This document shows, one piece after another, positions 25,985 to 35,193 of a stretch of DNA of 64,000 nt. Position numbers and translations under genes: made by a program. Source of the DNA: Flammeovirga pacifica (lineage in GTDB: Bacteria > Bacteroidota > Bacteroidia > Cytophagales > Flammeovirgaceae); NCBI RefSeq assembly GCF_000807855.2, contig NZ_JRYR02000001.1:179447-243446 (forward strand), read 5' to 3'. Under the pieces are notes generated by a model. That model was not told where the DNA came from and did no database searches. It worked only from the letters and a program-made list of their open reading frames with translations. The first letter of the stretch is position 1, and each line of letters starts with the position of its first letter.

Positions 25985-27304
25985 TCAAAATATGAAGCCA
26001 ATGCCAAATTCTAGCAAATTGTCTTCTTTAGCGGCATAGGGGCCAGTTGCACGATTATTTCTAAACTGATAATCGACTTTTAATGCAATTTCTTCCCTAG
26101 GTTTAAAGTTTACACCAATTGTAATAATGTCTGAATTGAAGTGTACCATATTGGCATTTGATTCAGCTATTAAATTCTTGTTGTAATTTTTATGAGTATC
26201 TATGTACTCGTATCTTACGAAGAAGGGTACTTTAACCTCATGTGGGTCAATAATAAAGCTCTTCTTACGTAGGAATTTTCGGTTTTGAAACAGTGATAAA
26301 AGATCAAAGCTACCTTCTACCAAATAACCGATATTTTGATTGGCCATGACTTCTCCAATTCCACCGTTAGCTTGTGCTGTCATATCAAAAATATCTTTTG
26401 TATTAGACATGTAGCCAGTGGTGGCAAGCGCCATAAATTCCCAATTTTTCTTTGTGTATTTTGCATATGCAGAATACAGTTGGACTACTGCATCTGCTCT
26501 TCGTGTACCATTATCAGAAATTATTTCTTGATTATTTCCGGCTTGACCTATGTAGGCAGATCCACTAAAAGTCCAGTCTTTTAATCCTACAAAATTTATT
26601 TGGGGATTGACCGAATAAGTAGTGAATGCATTGCTATCAAACCTTGGTTCTCTTCCTGAACGAATAAAAGTACCACTACGGAAAGCACTTCCATCTAAAC
26701 CTTGTGCAAATCCTAAAGTATAATTTACACTAGGAGAAATGATCCCATAGAAACTAACTCCCATACCCATCCAAGTTGATGGAATAATGATACGCTCTAC
26801 ATCTGATCTATTGACAGAACCAAACATGACAGGTTCATCATTGTTATTGATATAGCCCAAGCTTAAAGGATATAAGCCAGTCCTAACATTAAAAGATTTA
26901 TGGATAGAAAAATCCATAAATGCTTCAAGTATTAACTCAAAATGATCGTTACCATTGGGGTCTTGAAGGTATTCTACCATGACCTCTGAATTCCAGATAA
27001 TTTTATCTGTAAATCTGTATCCAAAGAAGGTTGAAAATCTATATAGGTTGTTGTAAGACAGTTCAATGTCGTCTTCCATGCCAACTGGTATATCGTTTCT
27101 ATTTACCATAGAAATCTCTCCAAAACCAGATACACTCCATGGCTTTTCTGAAAAGAAAACTTTAGAAGCGGCCTTTGCAAGACCAGGCTGTTGTTTAAAT
27201 TTTGTTTCGTGTTTTTCTTCTTCCTCAATAGATTCTTGAGCAATGATTTCATTACTTAGAAAAAATGGAAAGACAAGAAAAATGAATAAATATGTTTTTT
27301 TCAT
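25985..27304 (-). CDS. Porin-like outer membrane protein (phosphate-selective-porin-like barrel)
   Basis: This 439-residue protein has a signal peptide (ending NEIIAQ), a charged linker and a 16-strand-like porin barrel with aromatic girdles. It contains WSVSGFGEISMVNRND, IWNSEVMVEYLQD, FNVRTGLYPLSLGYIN, FFVRYEYIDTHKNYN, ITIGVNFKPREEIALKVDYQFR and a C-terminal LLEFGIGFIF ending in Phe. The pattern fits OprO/OprP-type (porin_O_P) or related barrels in Bacteroidota; the substrate is not deducible. It lies 71 bp after a small exported ORF on the same strand, with which it may form a transcription unit. Confidence 0.75.
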   Translation of the reverse strand: MKKTYLFIFLVFPFFLSNEIIAQESIEEEEKHETKFKQQPGLAKAASKVFFSEKPWSVSGFGEISMVNRNDIPVGMEDDIELSYNNLYRFSTFFGYRFTDKIIWNSEVMVEYLQDPNGNDHFELILEAFMDFSIHKSFNVRTGLYPLSLGYINNNDEPVMFGSVNRSDVERIIIPSTWMGMGVSFYGIISPSVNYTLGFAQGLDGSAFRSGTFIRSGREPRFDSNAFTTYSVNPQINFVGLKDWTFSGSAYIGQAGNNQEIISDNGTRRADAVVQLYSAYAKYTKKNWEFMALATTGYMSNTKDIFDMTAQANGGIGEVMANQNIGYLVEGSFDLLSLFQNRKFLRKKSFIIDPHEVKVPFFVRYEYIDTHKNYNKNLIAESNANMVHFNSDIITIGVNFKPREEIALKVDYQFRNNRATGPYAAKEDNLLEFGIGFIF

Positions 27305-27375
27305 TAATTCTACGTTTGTGCATTAAGAAATTGATTCTCTTAAATAAATGCGTACAGAAATTCTGTCGCTAAATA

Positions 27376-27786
27376 TTAGCACATACGTCGAGGAGGGGGA
27401 GGAACAATACTTTTTATGGGTGTCGGATAATTTCGACCTAAGTAGAAATGCTGTTGGTCTGTTTTTGTTTTTAGCTCGATTACGTCATCAATTACTTGTG
27501 GTATTGATGGGTATACTAAACATACAATTGGAGAAAAGCTTTTTTGTTCGTTGTGAGAAAATGGGTTGTCTTCAAAGTCATCGAAGTTATCCTCAAAAAT
27601 AATTCGTGCAAAAAATTCAACAAAACTTTCAATTTTGTCTTCTTGCTCAATAAGATATTGTGGATTGTAATTCGCTTGAGAGACAAGTACAGCATCAATA
27701 TCCACACTATAATTCAATGTGTGGAGAGCAACCCACACAGTAAAGAGTGAGTGAGCTATTTTTTGATATGATAACTGTATTCTCAA
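27376..27786 (-). CDS. Small exported protein preceding the porin (hypothetical)
   Basis: This 136-codon ORF has a hydrophobic N-terminal segment (AHSLFTVWVALHTLNYSV), then an acidic middle (FFARIIFEDNFDDFEDNPFSHNE) and a proline/arginine tail (PPPPRRMC). Small exported proteins with a DE/H-rich stretch next to OM barrels are common in this phylum, but I cannot name a family. An opposite-strand ORF of 84 codons overlaps it. The minus frame is preferred because of its signal-like start and its orientation with the porin. Confidence 0.45.
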   Translation of the reverse strand: MRIQLSYQKIAHSLFTVWVALHTLNYSVDIDAVLVSQANYNPQYLIEQEDKIESFVEFFARIIFEDNFDDFEDNPFSHNEQKSFSPIVCLVYPSIPQVIDDVIELKTKTDQQHFYLGRNYPTPIKSIVPPPPRRMC

Positions 27787-28066
27787 AAGTATAAAAAGGT
27801 ATAGTAGATTACTAATTGCAAAGAAAAGGATTTCCCTTAGATACTTTGGTAATAAAAAATGTGAAAAATGTTTTTAGATCTTAATAGTAGAATATTATCA
27901 GGTATTTAACTACATAGGATATTACACTGTATTGATTTAAGAATTATAAAAGTCGTTGAAACATATAGAATGTATAGGTTATGTTTTTTGTATTCTAATC
28001 AATGTATGATCAATGAATTTATAATTATATATTTACAACATCATTGATTACCTAAATTTATTACAT

Positions 28067-29881
28067 ATGTCAAGTAGTTATCAGAATGATTTAATTGAAC
28101 TTCAAAAAGAAATAAATCGTCTGGAAAAAAAATCTAATTCATTATCATTTTTAAGATTGATTCTTGTAATAGTGACAATCATACTGTCTGTTATCACCTA
28201 TAACTTTCTTCCAAATTTCCTTTGGGTAACTATTCTTTTCTTTATATCAGTTTTTGTGGTGGTGGTAAGAATTCATCATAAAGTGATTGATAATCTACAA
28301 GAATGGAAAACGAAATACTTGTTGACAGAAAATGAGGAAAAAACGCTTAGGGGTGAAGTCAATATGTATGATAATGGGGAAGAGTTTATTTCAGCCAACC
28401 ATCATTTTGCTAATGACCTAGATATTTTTGGAGAATATAGTCTGTATCATTTTATCAATAGAGCAAGAACAAGTATGGGGCGTTCTAAGCTTGCTTCCTA
28501 TTTTAATGAAATATCAGATATCAATTATAAAGAAATAAAAGAAAGAAGAAGTGCTATTCAAGAGTTAAGTGAAAATAAAAAATTCTCTTCTCAATTTCAG
28601 TATCTTCTTTATGGAAATGATAAAGATCAGGGGTTTAAACATATTGAAAGTAAAAGCCTTGAAAATTTTTACTTGAATAAAGAAAAACTATATCTAGTCT
28701 ACTCTTATTTAGTTCCTTTTGGATGGTTAGCTGTGCTTTATGGTTTGTTTTCATCTCAAGAATGGGTAGGTCAACTAAGTGTGGTTCTTATTGTGGCTAA
28801 TTTTGTAGTGATGAATAAGGTAGGTAAAGGAGTATCTGCATTTATGCATCTGTTAAACAATAGTGCAATTACCTTAGAGAAATTATCTAAAGTAACGTCT
28901 TTAATCGGTGAGGAACATTTTACATCAGAATTATTAAAGAGAGAAGTCTTGAAAATTGGTGATGGAAAAGCTTTTACCAAGCCAATTAAAGAGTTGTCAA
29001 CGATGATACAACAGTTGGATATTAGAAAGAATATGGCAGGGTTAATTGTTCTATATGCTATTTTTCCATTTGATATACGACTAGTTAAAAAGATCAGAAA
29101 GTGGTTTCAAGAAAACCCACAACTTTTCAATAATCTATATGATGTAATAGGACAATTAGAAGCGTTAAATAGTTTAGCGATTCTTCAAAAGAATTATCCT
29201 GAATGGGTGGAAGCCAATTATACCGATAATAAAGAAGTGGTTGTTGATGGAGAAAACATTGGACACCCACTTATCTTTAAAGGATTAAGTGGTAGTGAAG
29301 ACGGTGGAGTTGTAAATTCTTATGTTTTATCTAAAAACAACAGGGTAAGTATTATTACAGGATCTAATATGTCTGGAAAAAGTACTTTTTTGAGAGTATT
29401 AGGCATTAATTTGGTTTTAGCTTATGCAGGTAGTGTTGTTTGTGCAACAAAATTTGAAGTAGGAAATCCTGTTAAACTGATTACCTCTATGAGGATATCG
29501 GATAATTTGAGATTAAGTGAATCTACTTTTAAAGCAGAATTAGAAAGAATTAAATTGATTGTTGAAGCTATAAATTCTAATAAGAGATACTTATTTCTGG
29601 TTGATGAGATGCTGAGAGGAACAAACTCTGTTGATAAATTAAAAGGGTCATTTGCTTTGTTAGAAAAGCTAAAAGAAAATCAAGAAGCATTTATTTTAGT
29701 CGCTACACATGATCTTCAGTTATCAGAATTTGAAAATTCTAATCAGGAAATAGCAAATAATTACCATTTTGATTTTGATTATCATCAAGGAGGGTTTGAA
29801 TTTGATTACAAACTGAAAGATGGAGTATGTAAAAAGTTTAATGCATCCTTGTTAATGAAGGAGTTAGGTTTAAATACTTAA
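28067..29881 (+). CDS. Membrane-anchored MutS-family ATPase
   Basis: This 604-residue protein carries the MutS core ATPase domain at its C-terminus: Walker A GSNMSGKSTFLRVLG near residue 431, Walker B YLFLVDEMLRGTNS near 511, and a VATHDLQLSE switch region. Upstream is a lever-like helical region (FNNLYDVIGQLEALNSLA). Unlike true MutS it has no mismatch-recognition domain (no FxE motif). It has a coiled N-terminus followed by two TM helices (about residues 28-66) and a second TM pair near 208-250. Bacteroidota encode such membrane MutS-related proteins, but their role is unknown. It is monocistronic, followed by a strong bidirectional terminator. Confidence 0.82.
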   Translation: MSSSYQNDLIELQKEINRLEKKSNSLSFLRLILVIVTIILSVITYNFLPNFLWVTILFFISVFVVVVRIHHKVIDNLQEWKTKYLLTENEEKTLRGEVNMYDNGEEFISANHHFANDLDIFGEYSLYHFINRARTSMGRSKLASYFNEISDINYKEIKERRSAIQELSENKKFSSQFQYLLYGNDKDQGFKHIESKSLENFYLNKEKLYLVYSYLVPFGWLAVLYGLFSSQEWVGQLSVVLIVANFVVMNKVGKGVSAFMHLLNNSAITLEKLSKVTSLIGEEHFTSELLKREVLKIGDGKAFTKPIKELSTMIQQLDIRKNMAGLIVLYAIFPFDIRLVKKIRKWFQENPQLFNNLYDVIGQLEALNSLAILQKNYPEWVEANYTDNKEVVVDGENIGHPLIFKGLSGSEDGGVVNSYVLSKNNRVSIITGSNMSGKSTFLRVLGINLVLAYAGSVVCATKFEVGNPVKLITSMRISDNLRLSESTFKAELERIKLIVEAINSNKRYLFLVDEMLRGTNSVDKLKGSFALLEKLKENQEAFILVATHDLQLSEFENSNQEIANNYHFDFDYHQGGFEFDYKLKDGVCKKFNASLLMKELGLNT

Positions 29882-29898
29882 TCAACTTTAAAATAAGA

Positions 29899-29943
29899 AA
29901 AGGCTGTTGATTTACTTCAAAAGAGAATCAACAGCCTTTTTAT
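29899..29943. terminator. Bidirectional intrinsic terminator
   Basis: The arms AAAAGGCTGTTGATT and AATCAACAGCCTTTTT lie between the convergent MutS-like gene and ispF. Confidence 0.88.
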
Positions 29944-29953
29944 TATAATTTGA

Positions 29954-30433
29954 TTATGCTTTTGTAATTAGAGCAACAGCATGAACAGCCATCCCTTCTT
30001 CTCTACCTACAAAGCCCATTTTCTCTGATGTAGTCGCTTTTAGTGATATATCTTCAACATCTACATTCATGACTTTTGCTAAGCATTCTTTCATATTTGG
30101 AATATGAGGATTGATTTTTGGCCTTTCAGCAACAATAGTACAGTCAACATTTCCTAATTCCCATCCTGCATCACGTACTATTTTCATGACGTCTGCCAAT
30201 AGAATTTTACTATCAATGCCTTTGTATTGAGGATCTGTGTCAGCAAAGTGATAGCCAATGTCTCGCATGTTTGCTGCGCCTAAAATAGCATCACAAATAG
30301 CATGAATTAGAACATCAGCATCGGAATGACCAATCAGGCCATGAGTATGATCAAATTGAATTCCGCCTAACCATAATTCTTCTCCTTCACCTTGTCGGTG
30401 TACATCGTAACCTTGTCCTACTCTTATTTTCAT
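29954..30433 (-). CDS. ispF: 2-C-methyl-D-erythritol 2,4-cyclodiphosphate synthase
   Basis: This enzyme of the MEP isoprenoid pathway converts CDP-ME 2-phosphate to MEcPP and CMP. The start at 30433 (MKIRVGQGYDVH) gives 159 residues and the canonical IspF beginning with Zn ligands Asp10/His12. The ORF is open from an ATG at 30466, but the 11 extra residues are not IspF-like. IGHSDADVLIHAICDA (third Zn ligand) and ATTSEKMGFVGREEG (CDP site) are both intact. It follows the DUF5686 gene by 60 bp on the same strand. The last-acting MEP gene ispH lies at 42107. Confidence 0.95.
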   Translation of the reverse strand: MKIRVGQGYDVHRQGEGEELWLGGIQFDHTHGLIGHSDADVLIHAICDAILGAANMRDIGYHFADTDPQYKGIDSKILLADVMKIVRDAGWELGNVDCTIVAERPKINPHIPNMKECLAKVMNVDVEDISLKATTSEKMGFVGREEGMAVHAVALITKA

Positions 30434-30493
30434 ATTATTTATTTTTCTACAAATATAGATATGCAAATGAAATATGTTGAATAAAAATGGATT

Positions 30494-33055
30494 TTAGAAA
30501 GATAAACCAAAGGCAAAATAAACACCGAAGTTATTTGAGGTAGGGGTATGGTATGTAGTTCTCCAAATGGTGTAAACCCTTAAGAATTTAAAGATATTTT
30601 CTACTCCAGTACCAACTTCTACATAAGGAAGGCTTGGATCAAGTGCTTTTGCTTCTCGGTTAGGGTCATATTGTTCTCCTTCCAGTAATTGAGGTCTAGC
30701 AGCTTGATTAGCATTTTTATTACTCAAATCACCATACATGATGTTACAGATTCCGACCATTCTCCATCCCAGCTTTTTGATTAATGGAATTCTATTGAGA
30801 ACGTTACCATCAAAACGATGAATCATTTGAAGAGAGGTCCATTTATCGCCTACAAATTCACCAAGATCCATTAAGTTAAAAGCGTATCTATTATATAATA
30901 AAGGTACGTTATTACCAAAAGGCATGGCTAAAAATGGGAAAGGTGCCTCAGTAAAAATTAAACCTCCTTGTAATACATATGTTGAGGTGCCAAACTTACC
31001 TATTTGTGCTTTTTGATCTAAACCTACACGAACTTGTTGATAGGAATAGTTACTTCCAAGAACATTAGGGATGCCAGCAGTGTAATCTAATGAGATTCTA
31101 GGGCGATTATCTTGAGCAACTAATTTTCTATAGTTAGCTCTGTTAGTGACATATCTGTGGCCTAAGCCATAAGTCATCTTAACATAAACTTCGGTACCTA
31201 CTAAGCGATCATAAGTAGGTTCGTTGTTTTCAAAATCACCATCTTGTTTGTAAGGAAATAAAGGATCTAATATCCTGTGAGAGATTTTTGTTAAGACATT
31301 AAATCCTCTCGTAATATCTTTTTCGTACCAAACTGCAGCATTCTTTTCCATGTAAGGATAGCGCATGTCACCCCATCTTAAGGCTGCAAGAAATAATGGT
31401 CTACTATTAAAATTTGCTTGGTTTACACTTACCCTTCTAAGATCATTATAATAGGAAGCCCCAATTAAAGACCAATGTTTTCTATTAATAATGTATCTAG
31501 CTTGACCGCCGTATTTCCATTCTTTGTCTTTTGTGCCATAAGCGGCAAATCCATTAAAAGACCATTTTTTAGAGAATTGGTTATTGGTTTGAAAACCTAA
31601 TTGAAAACGATGTTCCTCAACACTATTATTGGCATACAAAAATGGGATAGGGCCGAGTTCTATAGGGCCAAACCTTTTATGTCCACTAGTTACCATATCA
31701 CCAACGGATGCAATTAATTTCACTCTCGGTGTTGCTTCAGCAGAGTCGATCATACTAAAAACTTGCTGTTCTTTATCAGTAAGTTGTGTAGGTCTTTGCT
31801 CTGTCCAAAATTTTTCATCATTTACATCAATTAGTGCATCACTATCCATTTGCACAGGTTGATCGTAAAAATTTCGGGGTTTAGGCTGGTCAATAATAAA
31901 GTTATTATTGTGAATTTTGATATTCAATTTCACCTTCGCCCATTTGTCAGCAATTTTACCAATACTAATTATGAAGTCTTGTTTTTTCGGTAACCAACCT
32001 GTTTTACCATCACTTTTTTGTATTGGAGTATAGACCTGATTTAAATGTACTGAATCAACAAAGTTGATATTAGCTTCTTTATTTAATTTCGCATCCCATT
32101 TAATTAAAGCAAAATGATTGGCAGAATCAGCAATATACATTGTACCCGTAAAAGCGAGATCTTCCTCCCTTCTTGGTTCAAAGTCTATTTTATGACAGTC
32201 AATGCCATCTATATTTACTTTTTTGGGTTGAAGAGTATAGTCATAATAATTTCGCCATTCAGATGTTATCGGTGAAATAAATTGTTTGGCTAAGAAATTA
32301 AAAGAGTTTTGATAGATATTAAAATCAATAAATGATGAACCGACCATTTGAGAAATCATTTCACTATCATCAGGTCCAACACTTCTAATTCTTGATTTTT
32401 CGATTACTTCTGTCTTTGCATCAGGATTTTTTATATAATATATTTTTGATATTACCTCTGAGCTAAAAATAGGGATCACAGGTTGTCCGTTAGCATCAAG
32501 GATAGGTTCAAAATTTTCAAAAGAGTCAAGAATGTCTGAGACCACTTTTTTATTTTTAAAGTTCTCATTTACATTTCCTACCCAAATATCAGATTTAGTA
32601 TAACTGTCATATTCATAAGACTTTAAATCTCTGATATTGTTGTCATTTTTATTTTTTTGAATACTTCGAAGTATAGCCCAAGCTGGATTTTCCCATTTCT
32701 TGGATTTGATCACAACTTCATCAAGTTGAGTAGAACTTTCTTTCAGTTTTAGAATCAGTTTCTTATTAAAGTTTGCTTTGGTGAGTTTTTTAGTAGTGTG
32801 TTCATAACCAGTGAATTTAGCTACAATAGTTTTACCATTATAATCGTCTATTGTAATCGAAAAATACCCATTGTTACTAGTTAAAGTACCGGTTGTAGTC
32901 CCTTCAATATATACACTTGCAAAAGGTACAGGAAGATCGCTTCCTTGCTCAATCACCTGACCTTTAATGGTGATTTGTGCAAATGTTGAAGCAGAAAATA
33001 AAGATAAACAAGTCAAAAAAAATGGTATGAGTTGCTTCTTAAAGATGTGACTCAT
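30494..33055 (-). CDS. DUF5686 outer membrane protein with N-terminal carboxypeptidase-regulatory-like domain
   Basis: This 853-residue protein has a signal peptide (ending STFAQ) and a CarboxypepD_reg-like beta-sandwich (about 27-110) with ITIKGQVIEQGSDLPVPFASVYIEGT and GTLTSNNGYFSITI. A long DUF5686 region follows to the end. The last ~400 residues have barrel-like strands (FQLGFQTNNQFSKKWSFNGFAAYG, RVYTIWRTTYHT, FGVYFAFGLSF, terminal Phe). In this phylum the regulatory-like domain plus barrel arrangement is common to TonB-linked and other OM proteins, but there is no TonB plug here. The role is unknown. Possibly co-transcribed with ispF. Confidence 0.82.
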   Translation of the reverse strand: MSHIFKKQLIPFFLTCLSLFSASTFAQITIKGQVIEQGSDLPVPFASVYIEGTTTGTLTSNNGYFSITIDDYNGKTIVAKFTGYEHTTKKLTKANFNKKLILKLKESSTQLDEVVIKSKKWENPAWAILRSIQKNKNDNNIRDLKSYEYDSYTKSDIWVGNVNENFKNKKVVSDILDSFENFEPILDANGQPVIPIFSSEVISKIYYIKNPDAKTEVIEKSRIRSVGPDDSEMISQMVGSSFIDFNIYQNSFNFLAKQFISPITSEWRNYYDYTLQPKKVNIDGIDCHKIDFEPRREEDLAFTGTMYIADSANHFALIKWDAKLNKEANINFVDSVHLNQVYTPIQKSDGKTGWLPKKQDFIISIGKIADKWAKVKLNIKIHNNNFIIDQPKPRNFYDQPVQMDSDALIDVNDEKFWTEQRPTQLTDKEQQVFSMIDSAEATPRVKLIASVGDMVTSGHKRFGPIELGPIPFLYANNSVEEHRFQLGFQTNNQFSKKWSFNGFAAYGTKDKEWKYGGQARYIINRKHWSLIGASYYNDLRRVSVNQANFNSRPLFLAALRWGDMRYPYMEKNAAVWYEKDITRGFNVLTKISHRILDPLFPYKQDGDFENNEPTYDRLVGTEVYVKMTYGLGHRYVTNRANYRKLVAQDNRPRISLDYTAGIPNVLGSNYSYQQVRVGLDQKAQIGKFGTSTYVLQGGLIFTEAPFPFLAMPFGNNVPLLYNRYAFNLMDLGEFVGDKWTSLQMIHRFDGNVLNRIPLIKKLGWRMVGICNIMYGDLSNKNANQAARPQLLEGEQYDPNREAKALDPSLPYVEVGTGVENIFKFLRVYTIWRTTYHTPTSNNFGVYFAFGLSF

Positions 33056-33274
33056 TAATGTATAAAAAGTGAAATAATGAATGATTGGAACAAATTATGA
33101 AAAAAATGTGTTTTTAACTAATATTTACATTTATGTATCTTGTTTTAATATGATAAACATATTTTTTATGCCAATTAATTGCAATTTGATTGAAAATACT
33201 CCCATATCCTTAACAAAATCTTACTCATTTGACTAACTTGCAGGCTAATAATTTTTTTACGCCAAGTACCAACT

Positions 33275-34357
33275 ATGCTAGCACTTGTTTTCTATCTTCC
33301 GTTTCTTTTAGTTTTTGCCATTTTAGGTATTTATGTAGAGCGAAAAGTTTCTGCTTGGATGCAGGATAGAATAGGGCCTGTAAATGTAGGACCTAAAGGT
33401 TTATTACAAACAACAGCCGATATTCTGAAGCTTTTAGTAAAAGAAGATATTATTCCAAAAGCAGTCGATAAACCAATATTTAAAGTGGCTCCAATAGTCA
33501 TCTTTATGCCTGTATTTGCTGGGTTTGCTGTATTGCCATTTACCAATGATATATATGGTTCTCAGTCTATGGTTGGTGTTTTTTACATTCTAGCGATTTT
33601 ATCATTAGAAGTATTGGGTATTATTGCAGCTGGTTGGAGTTCAAATAATAAATATGCTTTATTTGGTGCCATGAGATCAGCTTCTCAAATGGTATCTTAT
33701 GAAGTACCTATGGGATTGTCTGTATTATGTGTTGTCATGACGGCTCAGTCGTTAAATACTGAAATTATTTCGCTACAGCAAGGCGTATTTTCTCCTGATA
33801 CCAATTATCTTTTTGGATTGAAAGCTCTAGGTATTGATATAACAGGAATGGGTGGGTTACTTAATTGGAATATTATTAGAAACCCATTTTTATTGATAGC
33901 TTTTGTGATATTCTTTATTTCATCTCTAGCAGAGGCAAACAGAGCACCATTTGATTTACCTGAAGCAGAAACAGAATTAATCGCCGGGTATCACACAGAA
34001 TACTCAGGAATGCGTTTTGCGTTTATGATGTTAGCTGAATATGGGGTAATGTTATTAGGAAGTGTCTTTGCTGTAGTTTTATTTCTAGGTTCTTGGAACA
34101 CTCCATTTATTAATATAGGAAGTTTGCAATTGGCAGACTGGACTACAGGAACAATGGGAGAGATGTCAGGTTTTATTTGGGGATTTGTGTGGCTTATGAG
34201 TAAAGCTCTTCTATTAATATTTATACAAATGTGGATTAGATGGTCTTACCCTAGATTAAGAGTAGATCAATTGATGACTTTATGTTGGAAATACCTTACA
34301 CCAATAGCTTTAGTATTAGTGTTCATTACAGGAGTTTGGAGACTGTTAATGATTTAG
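33275..34357 (+). CDS. nuoH: NADH-quinone oxidoreductase subunit H, encoded alone
   Basis: This 360-residue subunit of complex I sits in the inner membrane and contributes the quinone-binding cavity. Typical motifs are ERKVSAWMQDRIGPVNVGPKG, GLLQTTADILKLLVKEDI, YEVPMGLSVL, LAEANRAPFDLPEAETELIAGYHTEYSGM and a final TM helix; eight TM segments can be traced. There are no other nuo genes beside it: neighbours are a DUF5686 protein and an unrelated hypothetical. The rest of complex I must therefore be encoded elsewhere, or this copy is a spare. The ATG at 33275 is the only in-frame start nearby. Confidence 0.92.
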   Translation: MLALVFYLPFLLVFAILGIYVERKVSAWMQDRIGPVNVGPKGLLQTTADILKLLVKEDIIPKAVDKPIFKVAPIVIFMPVFAGFAVLPFTNDIYGSQSMVGVFYILAILSLEVLGIIAAGWSSNNKYALFGAMRSASQMVSYEVPMGLSVLCVVMTAQSLNTEIISLQQGVFSPDTNYLFGLKALGIDITGMGGLLNWNIIRNPFLLIAFVIFFISSLAEANRAPFDLPEAETELIAGYHTEYSGMRFAFMMLAEYGVMLLGSVFAVVLFLGSWNTPFINIGSLQLADWTTGTMGEMSGFIWGFVWLMSKALLLIFIQMWIRWSYPRLRVDQLMTLCWKYLTPIALVLVFITGVWRLLMI

Positions 34358-34415
34358 GATTTTAAGAGTAAAGTGATTTATTAGAAAAATAAATTCTGTT
34401 TGATTATTAATTACC

Positions 34416-35000
34416 TTATAAATCGAATAAAGATTTTAGAGCCATCCATAGCTCTTTTTTCTTGTCTGTGTCAAATAATAATTTAGATAAACTATCTGCA
34501 GCTACAGCTGGGCAATCATCGATTTCGGTAGGCACATATTTAGGTATTTTCTGATCTGATAATGGACTGTTATCACCATTAATGAAATACAACAAATGCT
34601 TAGGTGTTAATTTCTTGATTATTACATCAAGCTGATCTTTTTGTTCTAAAACATTGACAACAGCTACCTCTTGAAGGGATAATTGTAAAGCCCCTATAAT
34701 TTTTAATAATAACTTAAATTCTTTACTCCTGTAGATATCCACACCACTATGTTCAATTAATATAGTAATATGACGTTTGTTTTCTCCGTAATATTCTGTG
34801 GGTAATACTTTTTTTATTGACTTCTTCATAGGTAGAACAACATCAGCTTTCTTATCGACTGAAGATTCTTCCTTTTTCTCAGAAACATCACCATTGATCT
34901 TAGCCAATTCCTCTTCAGGAATTTCTACATCCTCTAATTCTTCTGGGAATAGATACAAAGTATCGAACATTTGAGATAAAAAGCCTAATTCGTTTTCCAT
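34416..35000 (-). CDS. Conserved hypothetical cytoplasmic protein (194 aa)
   Basis: There is no signal peptide or TM segment. An N-terminal acidic linker (LEDVEIPEEELAKINGD) and a Lys-rich stretch are followed by a compact alpha/beta domain: ITILIEHSG, LLKIIGALQLSLQEVAVVNV, LTPKHLLYFING and a C-terminal ELWMALKSLFDL helix. I associate this layout with a widespread Bacteroidota hypothetical family; a distant relation to DNA polymerase III psi-like subunits is conceivable but not supported by any motif. It is convergent with nuoH and divergent from the lipoprotein at 35194. Confidence 0.65.
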   Translation of the reverse strand: MENELGFLSQMFDTLYLFPEELEDVEIPEEELAKINGDVSEKKEESSVDKKADVVLPMKKSIKKVLPTEYYGENKRHITILIEHSGVDIYRSKEFKLLLKIIGALQLSLQEVAVVNVLEQKDQLDVIIKKLTPKHLLYFINGDNSPLSDQKIPKYVPTEIDDCPAVAADSLSKLLFDTDKKKELWMALKSLFDL

Positions 35001-35193
35001 AGTTTCAAAGATAATTAAAACTGATAAATCCTGCTTAATAAATGAGAGATGTTCTTCTTATTATCAAAGAATATTTGATTTAATTTTAAACAAAATCAAC
35101 AATATTTAATGTTTTAGTATATTTTTTTTTTGATATATAATATTTACAATTATTTTTGGTCTGAATTTTTTTAAAACCTAATCGAAAAAGATT

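Noticed and set aside
27348..27602. 84-codon plus-strand ORF opposite the small exported protein
   Set aside because: No promoter, no signal or domain; the minus frame has a signal-like start and the same direction as the porin.
30434..30466. Upstream ATG of ispF giving 11 extra residues
   Set aside because: IspF proteins begin with M(K)IRVGQGYDVH; the extra residues have no counterpart in the family.
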